Assembly (NCBI RefSeq): GCF_003028415.1
Contig: NZ_PYSV01000003.1
Span: 1-64,000, forward strand
Reading direction: 5' to 3'
Source: Deinococcus arcticus
GTDB taxonomy: Bacteria > Deinococcota > Deinococci > Deinococcales > Deinococcaceae
DNA length: 64,000 nt
Shown one piece after another: positions 60,557 to 64,000 of this stretch. Under the pieces are notes generated by a model. The model was not told the origin of the DNA. It searched no databases and saw nothing but the letters and a program-made list of their open reading frames with translations. The position numbers and the translations under genes are program-made. Numbering within the stretch: the stretch's first letter is position 1; each line of letters begins with the position of its first letter.

Positions 60557-62140
60557 ATGGCGGGCGTGAGCCTGCCCCCTGCCCCGCCCCCACCTGACCC
60601 TGGCCCGCCCGCCCTGCACCTGCGCGGGGTGACCAAGCGCTTTCCCGGCGTGGTGGCCAACGACCGTGTGGACCTGACCGTGGCCCCGGGTGAGGTGCTG
60701 GCCCTGCTGGGTGAGAACGGCGCGGGCAAAAGCACCCTGATTTCCATGCTGTATGGCCTGTACCAGCCCGATGAGGGCACCCTGGAAGTGGCGGGGCGCG
60801 CCGTGCAGATTGGCAGCCCGGCGCAGGCGCGGCGCCTGGGCATTGGGCTGGTGCCGCAGCACCCGCTGCTGGTGGCCCGGCATACGGTGGCCGAGAATCT
60901 GGCGCTGGGGGCGGGCGGCGGCCTGTTTCCGGCGCGGCGGGTGGCCGCGCGCGTGGCGGACCTTGCGGCGCGCTACGGCCTGGAAGTCAATCCAGCGGCG
61001 CGCGTGGCCGACCTCTCGCCCGGGGAAAAGCAGCGGGTGGAAATCCTGCGCGCCCTGCTGGGCGGCGCCCGCGTGCTGATTCTGGACGAGCCCACAAGCG
61101 TGCTGACCCCCCAGGAAGCCAACGCCCTGTTTGCGGTGATGCGCGAACTGCGCGCTTCGGGGCACAGCCTCATTTTCATCTCTCACAAGCTGGACGAGGT
61201 GCTGGCCGTGGCCGACCGCGTGACGGTGCTGCGCCGGGGCCGGGTGGTGGGCGGCCAGAGCACGGCGGGCGCCACCCGCGAAGCCCTGGCCGAGCTGATG
61301 GTGGGCCGCAGCGTGGATTTCGCCCGCAAGCGGGAGGCCAGCGCGGTGCCAGACGCGGCCCCGATCCTGCTGAGCGTGCAGGGGCTGCGCGCGGCTGGGG
61401 GCCGGGGCCTGGAGGTGCTGCGCGGCGTGTCCTTTGACCTGCGCGCGGGTGAGGTGCTGGGCATTGCCGGAATTGCTGGCAACGGCCAGAGCGAACTGGT
61501 GGAGGTGCTGGCCGGCCTGCACCCGGCGAGCGGCACCGTCACGCTCGGCGGCCAGCCCCTGGGCGGCGGCGCCGCCGAGCGCTTCCGGGCGGGCGTGGCC
61601 CACATTCCCGAAGACCGCCTGCACAGCGGCACCGTACCGGGCATGACCGTCACCGAGAACCTGTCGTTGCGCGACTACGACCGCCCGCCCATGAGCCGGG
61701 GGCTGGCCCGCGACCTGGCAGCGGCCAACGAGCGGGCGCGGCGCGAGATCGGAACCTACGCTGTGGCCACCCCGGGCCTGCACACCCCGGTGCGGCTGCT
61801 CAGCGGCGGCAACATTCAGAAGCTCATTCTGGCGCGCGAACTGGCCGGGGCCCCCCGCCTGATTCTGGCGGTGCATCCCACGTACGGCCTGGACATTGGC
61901 GCCACCGATCAGGTGCACCGCACGCTGCTCTCGCGCACCGGGGAGGGAGCCGGGGTGCTGCTGGTCAGTGAAGATCTGGATGAGCTGCTCAGCCTCTCGG
62001 ACCGGGTGGCGGTGATGGTGGGCGGCGAGTTGCGCGGGCCTTTTGCCGTGCACGAGGTCAGCCGTGAGTCGCTGGGGCTGCTGATGGGTGGGGCCCACCC
62101 CCACAGCCTGCCCGGGGCGGGCGCGGCGGTGGGCGCATGA
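60557..62140 (+). CDS. Nucleoside/sugar ABC transporter ATP-binding protein (two ABC domains)
   Basis: 527 residues. First domain: ALLGENGAGKSTLISMLYGLY (Walker A), signature LSPGEKQRVEILRALL, Walker B VLILDEPTSVLTPQEA. Second domain: a degenerate Walker A (GIAGIAGNGQSELVEVLAGL), signature LSGGNIQKLILAREL, and LILAVHPTYGLDIGA in place of Walker B. This layout is that of the ribose/purine-nucleoside (BmpA-associated) importers. A GTG at 60566, 7 bases after CAGGAT, is an alternative leaderless start. ATGA overlap with the permease. Confidence 0.93.
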   Translation: MAGVSLPPAPPPPDPGPPALHLRGVTKRFPGVVANDRVDLTVAPGEVLALLGENGAGKSTLISMLYGLYQPDEGTLEVAGRAVQIGSPAQARRLGIGLVPQHPLLVARHTVAENLALGAGGGLFPARRVAARVADLAARYGLEVNPAARVADLSPGEKQRVEILRALLGGARVLILDEPTSVLTPQEANALFAVMRELRASGHSLIFISHKLDEVLAVADRVTVLRRGRVVGGQSTAGATREALAELMVGRSVDFARKREASAVPDAAPILLSVQGLRAAGGRGLEVLRGVSFDLRAGEVLGIAGIAGNGQSELVEVLAGLHPASGTVTLGGQPLGGGAAERFRAGVAHIPEDRLHSGTVPGMTVTENLSLRDYDRPPMSRGLARDLAAANERARREIGTYAVATPGLHTPVRLLSGGNIQKLILARELAGAPRLILAVHPTYGLDIGATDQVHRTLLSRTGEGAGVLLVSEDLDELLSLSDRVAVMVGGELRGPFAVHEVSRESLGLLMGGAHPHSLPGAGAAVGA

Positions 62141-63192
62141 GGCTGGTGCCCCTGAGCCGCCCCTCGCCGGGGCGCGCCGCGCTGGTCACGCTGGCCTCGG
62201 TGACGGCAGCGCTGCTGGTGTGCGCGCTGGTGTTTGCCCTGGCGGGGCAGGCGCCGGGCACGGTGTACAGCACCATGCTGCGCGGCACGCTGGGCGACGC
62301 GATTGGGCTGGCCGAGGTGGCGCGCCGGACCATTCCCCTGCTGCTGATCGGCGCGGGGCTGGCGCTGGCCTTCCGGGCACAGTTCTTCAACATTGGCGCC
62401 GAGGGCCAGCTGCTGCTGGGCGCGGTGTTTGCCGCCGGCACGGCCCTGTTTCTGCCGCTGCCCGCTGTGGTGCTGCTGCCGGCCATGTTCCTGGCGGGGT
62501 TCCTGGGCGGCGGGCTGTGGGCGCTGCTGGCCGCCGCGCTGCGCCGGGCCAGCGTCAACGAGATTCTGTCCACCCTGATGCTCAACTACGTGGCCGTGGC
62601 CCTGGTCACCTACCTGATCGCCGGGCCCTGGAAAGGCCGGAACGTGCAGGGCTACATTCGCACCGACGACTTTCCGGCGGCTGGCTGGCTGCCCACCCTG
62701 GGCGGCACCCAGGTGCACTGGCCCACGCTGGGGCTGGGCATCGTGCTGGCGCTGGGGCTGCAGTGGCTGCTCACGCGCTCGACTTTCGGCTACGCCCTGC
62801 GGGTGGTGGGCGAGAACCCGGGCGCCGCGCGCTACGCGGGCCTGAATGCGGCGCGCATAGCGACCCTGGTGGCCCTGCTGACCGGCGGACTGGCGGGGCT
62901 GGCTGGCGCGGGCGAGGTGGCAGGCATTCACCACCGCCTGCTGGAAGCCGGGCAGATCAGCCTGGGCTACGGCTTTACCGCCGTCATCGTGGCGTGGCTG
63001 GCGCGCGGGCACCCCGCCCTGTGCCTGCTGACTGCGCCCCTGATGGGCGTCATCCTGGCGGGCGGCGACCTGCTGAAAATCGACCTGAACCTGCCGTTTC
63101 GCGTGGTGGACATCTTCAGCGGCGTGATTCTGCTGTGCCTGATCTCGGGCGAGGTTTTTGTGCGCCACCGCGTGGTGTGGGGCCGGGGATAG
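62137..63192 (+). CDS. Nucleoside-type ABC transporter permease 1
   Basis: 351 residues with about ten hydrophobic helices and the branched-chain/ribose-type permease motif (FNIGAEGQLLLGAVFAAG), EILSTLMLNYVAVAL, and VVGENPGAARYAGLNAARIATLVALLTGGLAGLAGAGEVAG. Paired with the ATPase upstream (ATGA overlap) and the second permease downstream. Probably imports a nucleoside; the substrate-binding lipoprotein is outside the window. The TAG stop coincides with the start of a repeat. Confidence 0.93.
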   Translation: MRLVPLSRPSPGRAALVTLASVTAALLVCALVFALAGQAPGTVYSTMLRGTLGDAIGLAEVARRTIPLLLIGAGLALAFRAQFFNIGAEGQLLLGAVFAAGTALFLPLPAVVLLPAMFLAGFLGGGLWALLAAALRRASVNEILSTLMLNYVAVALVTYLIAGPWKGRNVQGYIRTDDFPAAGWLPTLGGTQVHWPTLGLGIVLALGLQWLLTRSTFGYALRVVGENPGAARYAGLNAARIATLVALLTGGLAGLAGAGEVAGIHHRLLEAGQISLGYGFTAVIVAWLARGHPALCLLTAPLMGVILAGGDLLKIDLNLPFRVVDIFSGVILLCLISGEVFVRHRVVWGRG

Positions 63193-63340
63193 GTGCCTCG
63201 CCCCTCCCCCAGTCCAACGTTTCAGAAGGGCGCAGAAACGTTTCCATTCCCGGTGCGAGGCACTTTTTTCGCTTCTCGCTCTGCTGCGCAGCTGTTCCAG
63301 TCCGCTTGGTTGATCTAAAGATCAACTGCGAGCTACTTAG
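63190..63340 (+). repeat. Modular repeat element, copy R7 (B-type core, alpha tail)
   Basis: TAGGTGCCTCGC, inner stem AACGTTTC/GAAACGTT, outer partner GGTGCGAGGCAC followed by TTTTTTCGC, tail GCGCAGCTGTTCCAGTCCGCTTGG, alpha ending GTTGATCTAAAGATCAAC and GCGAGCTACTTA. The stop codon of permease 1 is its first three bases. Confidence 0.85.
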
Positions 63341-63350
63341 GTGGGGTGGC

Positions 63351-63399
63351 CAGATGGCAGATGGCAGATGGCAGATGGCAGATGGCAGATGGCAGATGG
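63351..63399 (+). repeat. Heptanucleotide tandem repeat (CAGATGG) x7
   Basis: Seven exact copies of CAGATGG in the spacer between the two permease genes, with an eighth partial unit (CAG). The remainder 63400-63528 is C-rich on its right side (CCCACGGCCCACACCCCACAC), like a word-hairpin right arm without a matching left arm. Confidence 0.95.
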
Positions 63400-63528
63400 C
63401 AGTGAAACCGCCTGACGCGGCCCAGTGGGCCTGTCAAGCCCCGCTCTTTGCGCGCCCCGCCTCCTGCGCCCCGCACCCCCCTGTGTTCCCACGGCCCACA
63501 CCCCACACTCCCCCACCTGGAGCCCCCC

Positions 63529-64000
63529 ATGGACACCCTGATCATTGAAGCTTTTGCCCGCGCCCTGGCGGTGGGCACGCCGCTGCTGCTCGCCTGCCTG
63601 GGCGCCATCGTGAATGAACGCGCCGGGGTGGTGAATCTGGGCGTGGAGGGCCTGATGGCCGTGGGGGCGCTGGCCGCCTTTGCGGTGGCCGCCAGCGCCC
63701 CGGACGCCAATCTGTGGCTGGCGGTGGGCGCGGCCATGGCAGCGGGCGCCGGGCTCTCGGCGCTGCATGCGCTGGCCACGGTGACGCTGCGGGCCAACCA
63801 GTTTGTCAGCGGCCTGGCACTGGCCCTGATCGGCACCGGAGCGGCGGGCCTGCTGGGCAAGCGCTTTGAGGGGCTGCCCCTGTTCAACAAGGTGCCCGAC
63901 TGGTCGCTGGGCGGCTTCGCCCTGAGCCCCTTCACGGCGGCGGCCCTGCTGCTGGCGGCGGGCCTGGCCTTCTGGCTGGCGGCCACAAGGTCAGGCCTGA
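63529..64000 (+). CDS. Nucleoside-type ABC transporter permease 2 (partial, cut by the window end)
   Basis: Open from the ATG at 63529 to the right edge (157 codons). Hydrophobic, with GTPLLLACLGAIVNERAGVVNLGVEGLMAVGALAAF and ANQFVSGLALALIGTGAAGLLGKRFEGLPLFNKV, typical of the second permease of BmpA-type nucleoside importers. It is separated from permease 1 by a repeat element and the CAGATGG array, so the usual tight coupling of the two permeases has been opened here. Confidence 0.92.
   Translation, partial: MDTLIIEAFARALAVGTPLLLACLGAIVNERAGVVNLGVEGLMAVGALAAFAVAASAPDANLWLAVGAAMAAGAGLSALHALATVTLRANQFVSGLALALIGTGAAGLLGKRFEGLPLFNKVPDWSLGGFALSPFTAAALLLAAGLAFWLAATRSGL

Overview
The window is chromosomal DNA of a Deinococcus species. 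It is GC-rich and gene-dense. The division cluster murG-murC-murB-ftsQ-ftsA-ftsZ, a Spo0M-type protein, a polyphosphate glucokinase, AIM24, and dense small intergenic repeats all fit that genus. Most transcription units begin with a TANNNT -10 hexamer 6-9 bases before an ATG or GTG, which means leaderless mRNAs, and consecutive genes are often coupled by ATGA, GTGA or TTGA overlaps. No rRNA, tRNA, CRISPR array, prophage or transposase gene was seen.

Layout. 1-2.0 kb: a two-component system. 2.5-6.6 kb: a secreted protein, a class I aminotransferase, a WD40-like secreted protein and AIM24. 6.7-13.5 kb: peptidoglycan and divisome genes. 13.8-15.7 kb: CpdB, convergent with ftsZ. 16.1-19.7 kb: glycolate oxidase genes glcF-glcD-glcE on the minus strand. 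19.8-26.3 kb: an ATP-grasp ligase, an MFS pump, a PRTase-like protein, an ICMT-family methyltransferase, MeaB and a nitronate monooxygenase-like protein. 26.6-31.7 kb: a histidine phosphatase, purM, a TVP38 membrane protein, an MBL hydrolase, trpC and hpt. 31.8-41.2 kb: an EEP-family protein, leuS behind a candidate attenuator, Spo0M, polyphosphate glucokinase, a TetR regulator and a 2-phosphoglycerate kinase-like protein. 41.8-47.3 kb: Ohr, pdxH, mutM, pyroglutamyl peptidase and small proteins. 47.4-51.2 kb: a MoxR ATPase plus a DUF58-transglutaminase fusion. 51.3-59.5 kb: VanZ, methylmalonyl-CoA epimerase, a thioesterase, Ada, a DMT transporter split by a repeat, DUF402, purN, an M20 peptidase and a tandem-duplicated HspR. 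59.6-64 kb: a metallophosphoesterase and a nucleoside-type ABC transporter (ATPase, permease, start of a second permease).

Three non-coding systems stand out. (1) A modular family of 125-150 bp elements combines interchangeable nested hairpin cores with two alternative tails. The ends read TAAGT...ACTTA, so they supply stop codons, and most cores end in a T-run like an intrinsic terminator. One copy splits a DMT transporter gene, and removing exactly 125 bp restores a 296-codon frame. (2) A second ~160 bp family with ATACGG...CCGTAT ends and covarying hairpins. (3) Intergenic hairpins whose arms are degenerate tandem words, with a different vocabulary at each locus.

At the level of expression, at least six genes or operons (ftsZ, glcF, the ATP-grasp gene, meaB, the 2-phosphoglycerate kinase-like gene, the metallophosphoesterase) are preceded by a very short ORF that starts at or very near the predicted transcript 5' end. 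Its stop codon overlaps the main start codon. leuS has a leader ORF with mutually exclusive antiterminator and terminator hairpins. All of this was read from sequence by eye, with no database search.
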